DNA from: CAILUG01 sp038125665
GTDB lineage: Bacteria > Pseudomonadota > Gammaproteobacteria > Pseudomonadales > Pseudohongiellaceae
DNA: 63,709 nucleotides
Assembly: GCA_038125665.1 (NCBI GenBank)
Contig: JAYPEI010000008.1
Location: 1-63,709 of the forward strand
Direction of reading: 5' to 3'
Position 1 is the stretch's first letter, and each line of letters opens with the position of its first letter. The notes under the pieces are model-generated. The model searched no databases and was not told the origin of the DNA. It saw only the letters and a list, made by a program, of their open reading frames with translations. Below, piece after piece: positions 19,293 through 28,844 of the stretch. Position numbers and translations under genes: made by a program.

Positions 19293-22200
19293 ATGCTATC
19301 TGCTTTGGTTCGATTTGCACTTAGTCAAAGGCTGATAACTTTGTTATTAGCGGGACTTCTAGTTGCTATTGGTACTTCAGCAATGGTTAAGTTGCCGATT
19401 GATGCCTACCCTGATATCAGCCCTACTCAAGCCAAAATAATCATTAAAGCGCCTGGTATGACTCCAGAGGAGGTTGAGACATTAATTACTGCACCATTAG
19501 AAGTTGAATTATTAGGGATTCCTAATCAAGAAATTCTTCGTTCTATTTCTAAGTATGCCTTGAGTTCGATCACCGTAGATTTTGTTGAGGGTACTGATAT
19601 TTATTGGGCAAGGCAGCAAGTGAATGAGCGCTTGAGTGGAGTTTGGGATCAGCTTCCTGCAGGAATAAGTGGTGGTCTTTCGCCAATGAGCACACCTCTT
19701 AGTGAGATGTTTATGTTTACGATAGATAACCAAAATATGAGTTTAGAGGAACGTCGATTCTTACTAGACTGGACAATTAGGCCAGCATTGAGGACAGTTC
19801 CTGGTGTTGCTGATGTTAATGCATTAGGTGGCTTTGTAAGAACTTTTCAAGTGATTCCGCAACGCTCAAGTATGCATAAACTTGGCTTTACTAATGCAGA
19901 TATAGAGGCGGCCCTGCAGGCTAATAATAAAAGTAATGGTGCTGGCCGGCTAGAGCAAGGTGAAGAGGCTATATTCGTTCGTGTGCCTGGGGCAGTATCG
20001 TCTTTGACAGATTTACAAAACATTAATGTAACAAATAACAAAGGGAATGTTATAGCGCTTCGCGAATTGGCTAGTGTGAGCCTTGGTACACTAGAACGTT
20101 ATGGTGTAGTAAACGCCGACGCAAAAGGGGAGGCTGTACAAGGTCTGGTTGTCAGTTTGCGCGGGGCTAATGCGCGGCAGGTCGTGAAAGATTTGCGAGA
20201 AAAAATGACTGAGATTCAACCTAATTTGCCTGCTGGAACCGAGCTCAATGTATTTTACGATCGTAGTGATTTGATAAATTCTGCAGTTAGTACTGTTGCA
20301 AAAGCCTTAGTGGAAGCAGTTATATTAGTAGTGGTTCTGTTGGGACTCTTTTTAGGTAATGTGCGCGCTGCATTTACTGTTGCGTTAGTGCTGCCACTAT
20401 CTGCCCTTTTTACATTTATTTTGATGAATAAACTTGGTATGAGTGCCAATTTGATGAGTCTTGGTGGTATGGTTATCGGTATTGGTATGTTAGTAGATTC
20501 ATCAATTGTAATAGTAGAGAACATAGTCTCTAGTTTAGTTCACGCGAGTGGTAGGCAACAAACTTTACCTAAACTCCATCTTGTATATAGAGCAGTAGGG
20601 GAGGTAGCCACACCGGTCACTGCAGGCATAATCATTATTATGATAGTGTTCCTACCTTTACTGTCTCTTGAGGGGCTAGAGGGTAAATTATTTGGCCCAG
20701 TGACTATTACTATCGTGTTGGCTTTGCTTGGCTCTCTAATGCTTTCCTTGACCTTGATCCCAGTTGTGGCATCTTGGTTAATAAAAGCTGATTCATATGA
20801 AGATCCTTGGTTAACCCGTAAACTAACAGCAATCTATTCAAAATTATTAAAAAATACTTTGCGGAATCCAAAGCCAATTATGGTTTTCGCTGCTGCTTTA
20901 CTGGCTATAACAATTACTATTTATCCATTTGTTGGGAAGACTTTTATGCCAACCATGGATGAAGGAGATTTAATTATTCAGGTAGAAAGTATTCCAACAG
21001 TAAATCTTGAGACAAGTAGCAGGATTGTTCATCTTTTACAGGAAAAAATAATTGAGTTGCCAGAAATTGAGAGGGTTGTAGCTAGAGCTGGATCCGATGA
21101 GTTAGGTTTAGATCCAATGAGTCTGAATGAAGTAGATGTATTTATGAAGCTTGCAAATAAAGAAAAGTGGCAAGTTAAAAATAAGAGTGAACTTGAAGAT
21201 AGATTACGAGAAGTGATGAGTAAATTTCCTGGAATTAATTATGGCTTCACGCAACCCATTGATATGCGCGTATCAGAGATGCTCACTGGCTCCCGCGGTG
21301 ATGTTGCCATCAAAATATTTGGTGATGACCTAACACAGTTGAATAGCTATGCCACTGAGGTTGAAAGAATTGTCAGTTCTGTGCAAGGTAGCATAGATAC
21401 TGTAGCCACTATTAACGAAGGAGCCCAATATTTACAAATTGAATTGAATAGACAACGTTTGGGTCAGTTTGGTGTTGATATGGATAGCATGCAGGCTCGC
21501 TTGCGCGCTGAAGTTGAAGGGATTAGAGCTGGGACAATTATTCAGGGTAATGCTCGTGTTCCGTTAATGCTTCGCTATACAAAGCCAGAGGGTGATGGAG
21601 AAGCTATGTTAAAGCAGAGTCTCATTGAGCTACCTGACGGTAGAGTTATCCCCTTATCAGTGTTAGCTGATGTCAGGCGTGTAGAAGGGCCTGTGAGTGT
21701 CTCGCGTGAATCAGGACAGCGTTTTGCTGTTGTGCGTACCAATGTTGAAGGGAGGGACTTAGTTGGGTTCGTGGAAGAGGCGAAGACAAAAGTAGCAGAA
21801 GAATTATTCCTGGATGAGGGTTATGTTCTCGTTTGGGGTGGGCAATTTGAGAATCAACAGCGCGCCGCTTCGCGCCTCATGTTAGTTATCCCTATTGCGT
21901 TGGCTTTGATTGCATTCATATTGTTCCTAACTTTCCGCTCTGTGAAGCAGACACTACTTATTCTCTCAAACATACCTTTTGCACTGACAGGTGGTGTTAT
22001 AGCTCTTTGGGGAGCTGGAGAGTTTTTGTCTGTACCCGCATCTGTTGGTTTCATTGCTTTATTGGGAGTTGCAGTACTCAATGGAGTGGTGATGATGTCT
22101 CATTTCAATCAATTAGCTGCGAAAGGTTTAGGGCTTGAGGTTGTTGTATTTGAAGGTGCTGTAAGACGTTTACGTCCTGTAATGATGACTGCCAGTATAT

Positions 22201-22358
22201 GCGCTATTGGACTTGTACCTTTGTTGTTGGCCACAGGACCGGGTTCTGAAATTCAGCGGCCCTTGGCCATTGTAGTTATAGGTGGTTTAGTTACTTCAAC
22301 ATTGCTTACGCTGTTCTTACTACCCCTTACTTACAAATATTTTCATCGCGCAACGTAA
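19293..22358 (+). CDS. Heavy-metal efflux RND pump (CzcA/CusA family)
   Basis: Inner-membrane proton-driven pump of 1021 residues with two sets of six helices and two large periplasmic loops. Family features include KLPIDAYPDISPTQ near the N-terminus, the TM4 stretch GIGMLVDSSIVIVEN and the porter-domain GFTQPIDMRVSEMLTG. In TM4 the acidic residues equivalent to CzcA D408 and E415 are kept (D402, E409). The position of CzcA D402 is Gly396, which argues against a CzcA-type Zn/Co/Cd pump. CusA also lacks the first acid, but I did not find enough evidence to assign copper/silver. It starts two bases after the fusion protein gene. Confidence 0.92.
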   Translation: MLSALVRFALSQRLITLLLAGLLVAIGTSAMVKLPIDAYPDISPTQAKIIIKAPGMTPEEVETLITAPLEVELLGIPNQEILRSISKYALSSITVDFVEGTDIYWARQQVNERLSGVWDQLPAGISGGLSPMSTPLSEMFMFTIDNQNMSLEERRFLLDWTIRPALRTVPGVADVNALGGFVRTFQVIPQRSSMHKLGFTNADIEAALQANNKSNGAGRLEQGEEAIFVRVPGAVSSLTDLQNINVTNNKGNVIALRELASVSLGTLERYGVVNADAKGEAVQGLVVSLRGANARQVVKDLREKMTEIQPNLPAGTELNVFYDRSDLINSAVSTVAKALVEAVILVVVLLGLFLGNVRAAFTVALVLPLSALFTFILMNKLGMSANLMSLGGMVIGIGMLVDSSIVIVENIVSSLVHASGRQQTLPKLHLVYRAVGEVATPVTAGIIIIMIVFLPLLSLEGLEGKLFGPVTITIVLALLGSLMLSLTLIPVVASWLIKADSYEDPWLTRKLTAIYSKLLKNTLRNPKPIMVFAAALLAITITIYPFVGKTFMPTMDEGDLIIQVESIPTVNLETSSRIVHLLQEKIIELPEIERVVARAGSDELGLDPMSLNEVDVFMKLANKEKWQVKNKSELEDRLREVMSKFPGINYGFTQPIDMRVSEMLTGSRGDVAIKIFGDDLTQLNSYATEVERIVSSVQGSIDTVATINEGAQYLQIELNRQRLGQFGVDMDSMQARLRAEVEGIRAGTIIQGNARVPLMLRYTKPEGDGEAMLKQSLIELPDGRVIPLSVLADVRRVEGPVSVSRESGQRFAVVRTNVEGRDLVGFVEEAKTKVAEELFLDEGYVLVWGGQFENQQRAASRLMLVIPIALALIAFILFLTFRSVKQTLLILSNIPFALTGGVIALWGAGEFLSVPASVGFIALLGVAVLNGVVMMSHFNQLAAKGLGLEVVVFEGAVRRLRPVMMTASICAIGLVPLLLATGPGSEIQRPLAIVVIGGLVTSTLLTLFLLPLTYKYFHRAT

Positions 22359-22386
22359 AGATAATTATTGCTAAAGAGCTTTGGCT

Positions 22387-22680
22387 ATGCAGACAATTCT
22401 AGTGCTAGACGTTAACCCCCAATTAGGTGCGGAGATAGTAGACTTCTTACTGACACGCCCCTTTGTTCAGCGATTTAATTCCCAAGATGTACGCTCTCAC
22501 AGTGTTACAAATATTCATTCTAATACCGAAAAAGTGCAGGGTTGGCGTAAGAGAATGCAGTTTCATGTGATATTACCAAAAGATAATGTAAGTCAGTTGT
22601 TGGAAGAATTGCTTGAGGTGACACAAAGTGATGTTGAGTGGTGGCTACAGACTCTGAGTGCTCAAGGAAGTTTTTGTTAA
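22387..22680 (+). CDS. DUF3240 family protein
   Basis: A 97-residue cytoplasmic protein with the RPFVQRFNSQDVRSHS and VEWWLQTLSAQGSFC segments expected of DUF3240, small proteins that commonly follow CzcA-type pump genes. The fold is likely ferredoxin-like, resembling PII-type sensors, but this is inference. The ATG at 22387 sits eight bases after AAAGAG and is preferred to the TTG at 22381. It closes the metal operon, 28 bases after the pump gene. Confidence 0.75.
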   Translation: MQTILVLDVNPQLGAEIVDFLLTRPFVQRFNSQDVRSHSVTNIHSNTEKVQGWRKRMQFHVILPKDNVSQLLEELLEVTQSDVEWWLQTLSAQGSFC

Positions 22681-22771
22681 GTAAGAATAAAAAAATAATG
22701 TCAAGACTATGCTTTTTGACAAGCTTTGAGTAATCTAGAACTGTAGGAGAATCATAAATAAAACAAAACGA

Positions 22772-24400
22772 GTGACCAGAATTATGACCGATCAGCCAGC
22801 TCCAACAGGAATTAGCCAAACTATCTCGCGTGACCCACTTAACCTTTTTTTCGGTCTCTTATTACTTGTTTCAACTATCGTATTTTTGATGTGGGGACTT
22901 GAGTACACCAACCATAATCAAGTACTTATCTTCATCCTTGCTAGTTTTTTTGGTCTATTCATGGCCTTTAATATAGGCGGTAATGATGTTGCAAACTCTT
23001 TTGGTACTAGTGTTGGTGCTGGCACATTGTCAATGAAGCAAGCCCTAATAGTGGCAGCCATTTTTGAGGTCAGTGGAGCAGTTATCGCTGGTGGTGAAGT
23101 CACAAAAACAATTCGCGGTGACATAGTCAATTTATCGAGTCTTAGTATTGCTCCCATGCAGTTTGGTTACATCATGATGTCCTCCTTACTCTCAGCTGCG
23201 CTTTGGCTCTTATTTGCGAGTAAGAAGGGATATCCTGTTTCAACGACTCACTCAATTATTGGTGGTATCGTAGGAGCATCAATTTCAGCAGGATTGATAT
23301 TAGGTGGTGGAGAAGAGTCTCTCGCTTTGGTTAAGTGGGATAAGATCGGAACCATTGCTTTAAGTTGGGTGATATCACCTGTGTTGGGTGGTTTATTGTC
23401 ATACCTTTTTTTTAGTTTCGTAAAAAAATCAGTTCTCGACTATAACGAGAGAATTGCTTTAGAACTTGCCGCCATTAAAGAAGAAAAGCGTGTCCTAAAA
23501 GATAAAAATGAAGCCTTTTTTGAACAACTAGATGAAAAATCGAAAGTTACTCATGCTAAAGCCATTAGTAGTGATTTGGATGCTTATGCTGAAGAAGATA
23601 ATGATGAAGAAATGGATGGAAGAGAAATTGAGTCAGCTTATGTCAAAGAACTACAGAGTTTGCGTATTAAGAAGCGATCATTAAATGCCAACAAAGCACT
23701 AGAAAATTTTGTGCCTCTTATCGCCGCTATAGCTACGATAATAATCACTGCAATGTTACTACTCAAAGGTCTTAGTAAGTTAGATATAAATTTATCTCTA
23801 GTTGATACATGTCTTCTTCTAGGTATGTTGGCTGCTATTGCTTGGATTGTAACTCTAGCCTTGACAAGAACGCTACGTGGGAAAAATGTAAGAAAATCCA
23901 CGTTTTTTGTATTCAGCTGGATGCAGGTCTTCACAGCCTGTGCCTTTGCTTTTAGTCATGGCTCAAACGATATAGCCAACGCCATGGGACCATTCGCTGC
24001 TATCATGGATGTCATACGTACTGGAGCAATGGGAGGGGAGGTACCAATACCTTCATTAGCAATGGTAAGTTTTGGCATCGCTCTTGTTGCCGGGCTTTGG
24101 TTTATAGGACGTGAAGTGATTCTCACCGTAGGACATCACTTAACAGAAATGCATCCTGCCTCAGGGTTTTGTGCGGAGTTAGCAGCTGCTGGTGTAGTGC
24201 TCATGGCATCTTTACTAGGTATACCTGTCTCCAGCACACACATCCTAATTGGTGCGGTGCTAGGGATAGGTATTGTTAACTCAAATTCTAACTGGAGTCT
24301 GATGAGACCAATTGGCTTGGCTTGGGTGATTACTCTTCCAGCCGCTGGAATCTTGTCAGGAATAGTATTTTGGATATTAAATTCCTTTTTGATCTACTAG
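22772..24400 (+). CDS. PiT-family inorganic phosphate transporter
   Basis: Low-affinity phosphate:cation symporter of 542 residues. The duplicated family signatures are present: FNIGGNDVANSFGTSVGAG in the first half and SHGSNDIANAMGPFAAI in the second. Each is followed by a STTHSIIGG or SSTHILIGA motif. A long charged cytoplasmic loop at about residues 225–300 separates the halves. Start choice is between GTG 22772 and ATG 22784, and neither has a well-placed ribosome site. It follows the metal operon by about 90 bases and probably has its own promoter. Pit transporters move metal–phosphate complexes, so a link to metal homeostasis is possible but not shown. Confidence 0.9.
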   Translation: MTRIMTDQPAPTGISQTISRDPLNLFFGLLLLVSTIVFLMWGLEYTNHNQVLIFILASFFGLFMAFNIGGNDVANSFGTSVGAGTLSMKQALIVAAIFEVSGAVIAGGEVTKTIRGDIVNLSSLSIAPMQFGYIMMSSLLSAALWLLFASKKGYPVSTTHSIIGGIVGASISAGLILGGGEESLALVKWDKIGTIALSWVISPVLGGLLSYLFFSFVKKSVLDYNERIALELAAIKEEKRVLKDKNEAFFEQLDEKSKVTHAKAISSDLDAYAEEDNDEEMDGREIESAYVKELQSLRIKKRSLNANKALENFVPLIAAIATIIITAMLLLKGLSKLDINLSLVDTCLLLGMLAAIAWIVTLALTRTLRGKNVRKSTFFVFSWMQVFTACAFAFSHGSNDIANAMGPFAAIMDVIRTGAMGGEVPIPSLAMVSFGIALVAGLWFIGREVILTVGHHLTEMHPASGFCAELAAAGVVLMASLLGIPVSSTHILIGAVLGIGIVNSNSNWSLMRPIGLAWVITLPAAGILSGIVFWILNSFLIY

Positions 24401-24404
24401 CAAG

Positions 24405-25451
24405 TTATTCTTTCGTCACATCTCGTCCTAGATCTGACATCCCCATTTCCCAGGTGCTCCAACCTGAGTTCATGCCATAGGGAACACGCTGCAAGATGGC
24501 TTCGATTTTTCTGATCAGGCCGTCTTCAACTTTGAAGATTTCAGCTATTTGCCATGTCCATGGTTGGACGGGTCCTGAAGTGACAGTTCGTCCATCCGGT
24601 ACCTGGAATGTTCTAGTAGAACCACCGCTATGATCGAAAAATCCAAAAGCGAAACTAAGGCCACGCTCAGTATCTATTGCTACAAAGCGACGGTCACGAA
24701 TACGATTTACAAAGTGAAGTAACCCTGAGTCGAATTGTTCGGAACAACTCCATTGAGCCGAATAAGAAATTGAAGTGAGCGGATCTGGTCGGGTTTCACC
24801 TTCAGGAGTCGGAAGGTTGGTGGTTTGGTGTCCATTCTCAAGACGGTTACAGTCTTCAGCAAAAGGGTAGTCACCCTTGCCGTCGTTTTGCTGCATACCG
24901 CTAAAGTATTTATTTGACTGTTCAAATAAAGCTTGTCTTGTCATTCGCTGACCTGCCGGTACAGTCTGGGTATAAAGGTCATGGGGTGACCCCATGGCAT
25001 CCACAGCTGCTGCAGCGTTGGCGTCACGAACTACTATTTGCTCAATAGCAGTTATAGAATTATCGCGAATGCGTAGGCGAAGTGCTAAAAGAGCTGGAGT
25101 TTGCTGTTCGGGATCACGGTGATCTTCAAATATTGTACCAATGAATGCTACTTGCTGGGCTTCGACATCCGTAACAAAAAGTCTGTACTTTCCCTTCCCT
25201 TTCATCGTATTCCAAAGGCCATCTCCAATGGTTAACCTGACCCCATCTTCAGTAAATTTAGTATTGGATGCGATGGGAACTAGGCTAGGGTCGTTCGCAA
25301 TCACTGCTTCAAGATAGTTATCTACAAACTCCTCCAAACATTGGCGATCACAAGCTTGTGCTTGAACAGATTGACCCGAAGTGAAAAAACTCATCGCCAT
25401 AGCAGTTTGGAAGGCGTTAAACAAAAATCTTTTTTTTCTAATTTGTTGCAT
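24405..25451 (-). CDS. Exported protein with NTF2/SnoaL-like domains, function unknown
   Basis: A 348-residue protein with a signal peptide ending in SVQAQA, then CDRQCLEEFVDNYLEAVIANDPS, a helix–strand pattern typical of SnoaL/NTF2-like domains. A second similar unit around IAEIFKVEDGLIRKIEAILQ suggests two such domains. Proteins of this type occur in many marine and sphingomonad genomes without assigned activity. It is the last gene of a minus-strand group with a GST and a DUF6152 protein, and ends four bases from the convergent phosphate transporter gene. Confidence 0.65.
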   Translation of the reverse strand: MQQIRKKRFLFNAFQTAMAMSFFTSGQSVQAQACDRQCLEEFVDNYLEAVIANDPSLVPIASNTKFTEDGVRLTIGDGLWNTMKGKGKYRLFVTDVEAQQVAFIGTIFEDHRDPEQQTPALLALRLRIRDNSITAIEQIVVRDANAAAAVDAMGSPHDLYTQTVPAGQRMTRQALFEQSNKYFSGMQQNDGKGDYPFAEDCNRLENGHQTTNLPTPEGETRPDPLTSISYSAQWSCSEQFDSGLLHFVNRIRDRRFVAIDTERGLSFAFGFFDHSGGSTRTFQVPDGRTVTSGPVQPWTWQIAEIFKVEDGLIRKIEAILQRVPYGMNSGWSTWEMGMSDLGRDVTKE

Positions 25452-25500
25452 AAATTACCTCTGAAATAATTATCTAAGAAAAGAAACTAAAGATGAATTT

Positions 25501-26307
25501 TTATAATAATTCTGCTGCCATGTTACATACAGTTTGTTGATGTTCTTTGGCTCCATTAGAGAAAGCTAATACTGCACGTTCGGGTAGCCACTTAGCAATA
25601 GCATCTTGCCAATTGTCTCTAAGTTGGATTTTGGAGTACCAGGCGTTTATCAAAGGAAAACGTTCAACTAAAGGCATTAGCTCTAAGTGTTGGAGACGAA
25701 GAATATAAGGAGTTAGCGCTGCATCTGCTAATGAGTAATATTCTCCTGCTAGCCACGTGCTATGATTTAACTGTGCCTCTGCTGCAACCAACACATTGAG
25801 ATAGTCTTTTAAGGCCGAGCGAAATACTGGAGCATTGACGCCTTTATCTAATACAGCGCGCCTACCCTCACGACGAGCTGGATCGCGTATTTGCTCTATC
25901 ATCGATTGGAGCTCAGCAGGTTCTTTGGTAAGCATCACAGCTCTTAAGCCTAGAGCGTAAGTGAGTATTGAACAGGCGGGATGCTGGATATGGTCAATCT
26001 GTTGCAAAAACCAGCGCATTGTGTATCGATCATCGATATTCTTCGGTGTCAGAGAAGCGGCGGAATTACTATCATCAAGCCACTGACAGATAAGGGAGGA
26101 TTCAACCAATGCTATTTTCTTACCTTCCGTCTCGACTAATAATGATGGAACAAGTGCCTGTGGATTCAATTGCAAGTACTGTGAACTGAATTGATCGCCT
26201 TTTTGCAAATCCATTATTTCACTTTCAAAATTTAGATTAAGCTCTGCTAATACTAATCTAACTTTTTGAGAGCAGGTGGACATACCATTATGGAAAAGTT
26301 TTAACAT
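25501..26307 (-). CDS. Glutathione S-transferase family protein
   Basis: Soluble GST of 268 residues. The N-terminal thioredoxin fold includes MLKLFHNGMSTCSQKVRLVL and the glutathione-binding VESSLICQWLDD motif. The all-helical C-terminal domain has AGEYYSLADAALTPYI. I start at ATG 26307, preceded by GGAG, rather than ten codons earlier, because the longer form would overlap the upstream gene and add a non-conserved extension. It lies four bases after the DUF6152 gene. The middle segment (about residues 120–180) is longer than in typical GSTs. The substrate is unknown. Confidence 0.85.
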   Translation of the reverse strand: MLKLFHNGMSTCSQKVRLVLAELNLNFESEIMDLQKGDQFSSQYLQLNPQALVPSLLVETEGKKIALVESSLICQWLDDSNSAASLTPKNIDDRYTMRWFLQQIDHIQHPACSILTYALGLRAVMLTKEPAELQSMIEQIRDPARREGRRAVLDKGVNAPVFRSALKDYLNVLVAAEAQLNHSTWLAGEYYSLADAALTPYILRLQHLELMPLVERFPLINAWYSKIQLRDNWQDAIAKWLPERAVLAFSNGAKEHQQTVCNMAAELL

Positions 26308-26311
26308 AGGA

Positions 26312-27382
26312 TCACTCCGGGGACACAAGGCAATCAAAGGGTAGGATTGTTTCAGAGGGAACGTGAATCCATGTTTTTTTTAACTCTACCGGCTTGGTGA
26401 AATTTATAGGATCTATCACAGTAAGCTCGTAATTCATCTTGCTACCATCATCAATGGCGGTAAATCTCTCATGCAGTGTAGCCTCTTTACTGAGAGGGAT
26501 ACCAGACTGATTAAAATAAGGGTAGCTTATGTTAGTGGTGGTTACATATAAAGTCTTACCTTCGAAATGGCCAATAGAAAAACCAAGTAGTGATGGTTTT
26601 ACAGTTGTTGTTTTAGCTTTATCATCCATGTGAATGATCCTAGTCAGATCGTACTCTTCCATTCTTATTAGAATAACACCGTCTCCTTTAGATATAGCCA
26701 TAGGTAAAGGCTGCTCCATAATTAATGGCATTCCCTTGGGTTGACAATTGTTGGTAGGGTTATCCAATGATGGATCATGGCGAGCAAGAGCTTCAATTGC
26801 TACAGGCTTCATGGGATAGTTACTTAAATCATAATCACGGTTAATCGATTCTGGAAATAAGAAACCATCCGCTCCTGTAAAAGTCCATACTCGAAAGATA
26901 CCCCACTCAGGATGGGAACGATCACCCTCCGTACGAAAGCGATAAGAGAAATCACCTAAAAAATCTTTACTAAAGACAGCTTTAGCACCTGTCTGCAATA
27001 CTAGTTCTTGACCATTTTCTAAAAGCGCATTAGTTGCGAACATTTCTTTTCTGTCAGTAAGGGGAGGGTAACCATTTAAATGGACAGAGTCGCCTACACG
27101 TATGGAATTTGGTTTAATTCCTGCTCTTTGCATTAGTGTTGGTGAGCCACTTTCAATGTCCCACAGCGCCATTTCTCCTTCAGGTGTGTTGACTTCAAGG
27201 ATCATTCTGACGTGGGGGTTACGCCAAAGGATTTCTGTGACTTTTCCTTCAACTTGAATGGACGCAGAGGTATCAAAACGTCCAAAAAAACTGTGATGTG
27301 CATTAGCAATAGATGAGAGAAATATAGATATGCAGGCACACGGTAATGCTTGTTTAGAGAGTTTTACCAAAAAATTAGACAT
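26312..27382 (-). CDS. DUF6152-type exported protein
   Basis: A 356-residue protein with a signal peptide ending in SIANAHH. The following HHSFFGRFDTSASIQVEGKV and WRNPHVRMILEV are typical of the DUF6152 family, a small periplasmic beta-barrel domain of unknown role. The remaining ~230 residues form a second, poorly recognised beta-rich part. The ATG follows AGGAAGCTAAG. It heads a three-gene minus-strand group with the GST and the NTF2-like protein, which suggests a shared but unknown process. Confidence 0.72.
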   Translation of the reverse strand: MSNFLVKLSKQALPCACISIFLSSIANAHHSFFGRFDTSASIQVEGKVTEILWRNPHVRMILEVNTPEGEMALWDIESGSPTLMQRAGIKPNSIRVGDSVHLNGYPPLTDRKEMFATNALLENGQELVLQTGAKAVFSKDFLGDFSYRFRTEGDRSHPEWGIFRVWTFTGADGFLFPESINRDYDLSNYPMKPVAIEALARHDPSLDNPTNNCQPKGMPLIMEQPLPMAISKGDGVILIRMEEYDLTRIIHMDDKAKTTTVKPSLLGFSIGHFEGKTLYVTTTNISYPYFNQSGIPLSKEATLHERFTAIDDGSKMNYELTVIDPINFTKPVELKKTWIHVPSETILPFDCLVSPE

Positions 27383-27536
27383 CTTAGCTTCCTATCGAAC
27401 GTATCTCGGTACAGCTCATGAAGAAGTTAGCTCAGATAGTTTGTTGGTTCAAGAGATGTTCTTGAAAGGACAGGACTTGGTAGAAAGCTACCTCTATAGG
27501 CCATCTTCACTAGTGGCAGATGCCCCAAAATTCTTT

Positions 27537-28829
27537 TTAGGCAAAGGGATTATCAAGCACAATAGTTTCATCACGATCCGGGCCAGTGGAGATGATTGCA
27601 ACTGGGGCCTCGATCTGTTTCTCAATAAAAGCGATATAGTCACGAGCAGCTAGTGGCAGTTCATCTAAGGATCGTGCTCCAAAAGTAGACTCTGACCAGC
27701 CGGGTAACTCTTCATAGATTGGCTCAAGTTGATCATAAGAATCAAAGCTCGTAAGGCAGGAAAGAGAGGAAGTCTCTACACCCTTATAACCAACACAGAC
27801 TTTGATCGTAGACAAGCCGTCAAGCACATCTAGCTTTGTAAGGCAAATACCAGAGACAGAGTTAATACGAATAGCTAGTTTGACTGCTGCCGCATCAAAC
27901 CACCCACAACGACGATTTCTGCCAGTTGAAGCACCTATTTCGCTACCTTTGGTAAAGAGTTGCTCACCGACCTCATCAAAGAGTTCAGTAGGAAGTGGAC
28001 CACTTCCAACGCGAGTTGTATAAGCCTTTGTTATACCCAACACATAATCCAGATATAGTGGACCAAAGCCACTTCCTGTAGCTGTACCCCCTGCAGTTGT
28101 ATTTGAAGACGTCACGAAGGGATAAGTACCATGGTCTATATCTAGTAGCGAACCCTGCGCTCCCTCAAATAAGATGTTACGACTATCAGATCTTGCTTGG
28201 TGGAGTAAATCGACAGTATCGCAGACCATCGGTCTGATTCTTTCTGCCATAGATAGGGAACTATCAAGCACTTTCTGGTAAGAGATGGCCTCTACTTGAT
28301 AGTAGTTTGTTAACATAAAATTATGGTATTCGAGCACTTCCCACAATCTGGAGGCAAAATGTTCAGAGTGCATCAATTCACCCAGGCGTATTCCACGACG
28401 CGCTACTTTATCTTCATAAGCGGGACCAATTCCTCTACCGGTAGTACCTATTTTATTTGTTCCTTTCTTTAGTTCACGGGCTTGATCCAGAGCGATGTGA
28501 TAGGGAAGGATTAATGGGCAGGATGAACTAATACGTAAATTTTTTGTGGCATCCACCCCCTGCTGAGCAACCTCATCAATTTCCTTGAGGAGTGCATCTG
28601 GAGACAAAACTACACCATTTGCTATTAAGCAAGTCACTTGATCATGAAGGATTCCTGAAGGCAATAAATGCAAAACAGTTTTGCGGCCACCAATAACTAG
28701 AGTGTGTCCTGCATTATGCCCACCTTGAAAACGCACTACATGTGAGGCTTTCTCGGTGAGGAGATCCACAATTTTACCTTTACCTTCATCACCCCATTGA
28801 GTACCGAGAACTACAACACTTTTACCCAT
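27537..28829 (-). CDS. purA: Adenylosuccinate synthetase
   Basis: GTP-dependent ligase joining IMP and aspartate, the first committed step to AMP. The 430-residue protein has the P-loop GDEGKGK (residues 13–19, catalytic D14), the catalytic histidine H42 in GGHNAGHTLV and the conserved IGTTGRGIGPAYEDK and GASTGRNRRCGW motifs. It lies 15 bases after hisZ, at the end of the hfq–hflXKC–hisZ–purA run, as in pseudomonads and relatives. Confidence 0.97.
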   Translation of the reverse strand: MGKSVVVLGTQWGDEGKGKIVDLLTEKASHVVRFQGGHNAGHTLVIGGRKTVLHLLPSGILHDQVTCLIANGVVLSPDALLKEIDEVAQQGVDATKNLRISSSCPLILPYHIALDQARELKKGTNKIGTTGRGIGPAYEDKVARRGIRLGELMHSEHFASRLWEVLEYHNFMLTNYYQVEAISYQKVLDSSLSMAERIRPMVCDTVDLLHQARSDSRNILFEGAQGSLLDIDHGTYPFVTSSNTTAGGTATGSGFGPLYLDYVLGITKAYTTRVGSGPLPTELFDEVGEQLFTKGSEIGASTGRNRRCGWFDAAAVKLAIRINSVSGICLTKLDVLDGLSTIKVCVGYKGVETSSLSCLTSFDSYDQLEPIYEELPGWSESTFGARSLDELPLAARDYIAFIEKQIEAPVAIISTGPDRDETIVLDNPFA

Positions 28830-28844
28830 GATCAGTCCTATAAA

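Noticed and set aside
22699..22735. Promoter or Pho box before the phosphate transporter (TGTCAA … TTGACA)
   Set aside because: It is an inverted pair and does not match the direct-repeat Pho box, and no -10 box lies 16–18 bases after TTGACA.
27330..27653. 107-codon plus-strand open frame spanning the ends of the DUF6152 and purA genes
   Set aside because: It overlaps the coding ends of both genes in antisense and has no recognisable domain or start signal.
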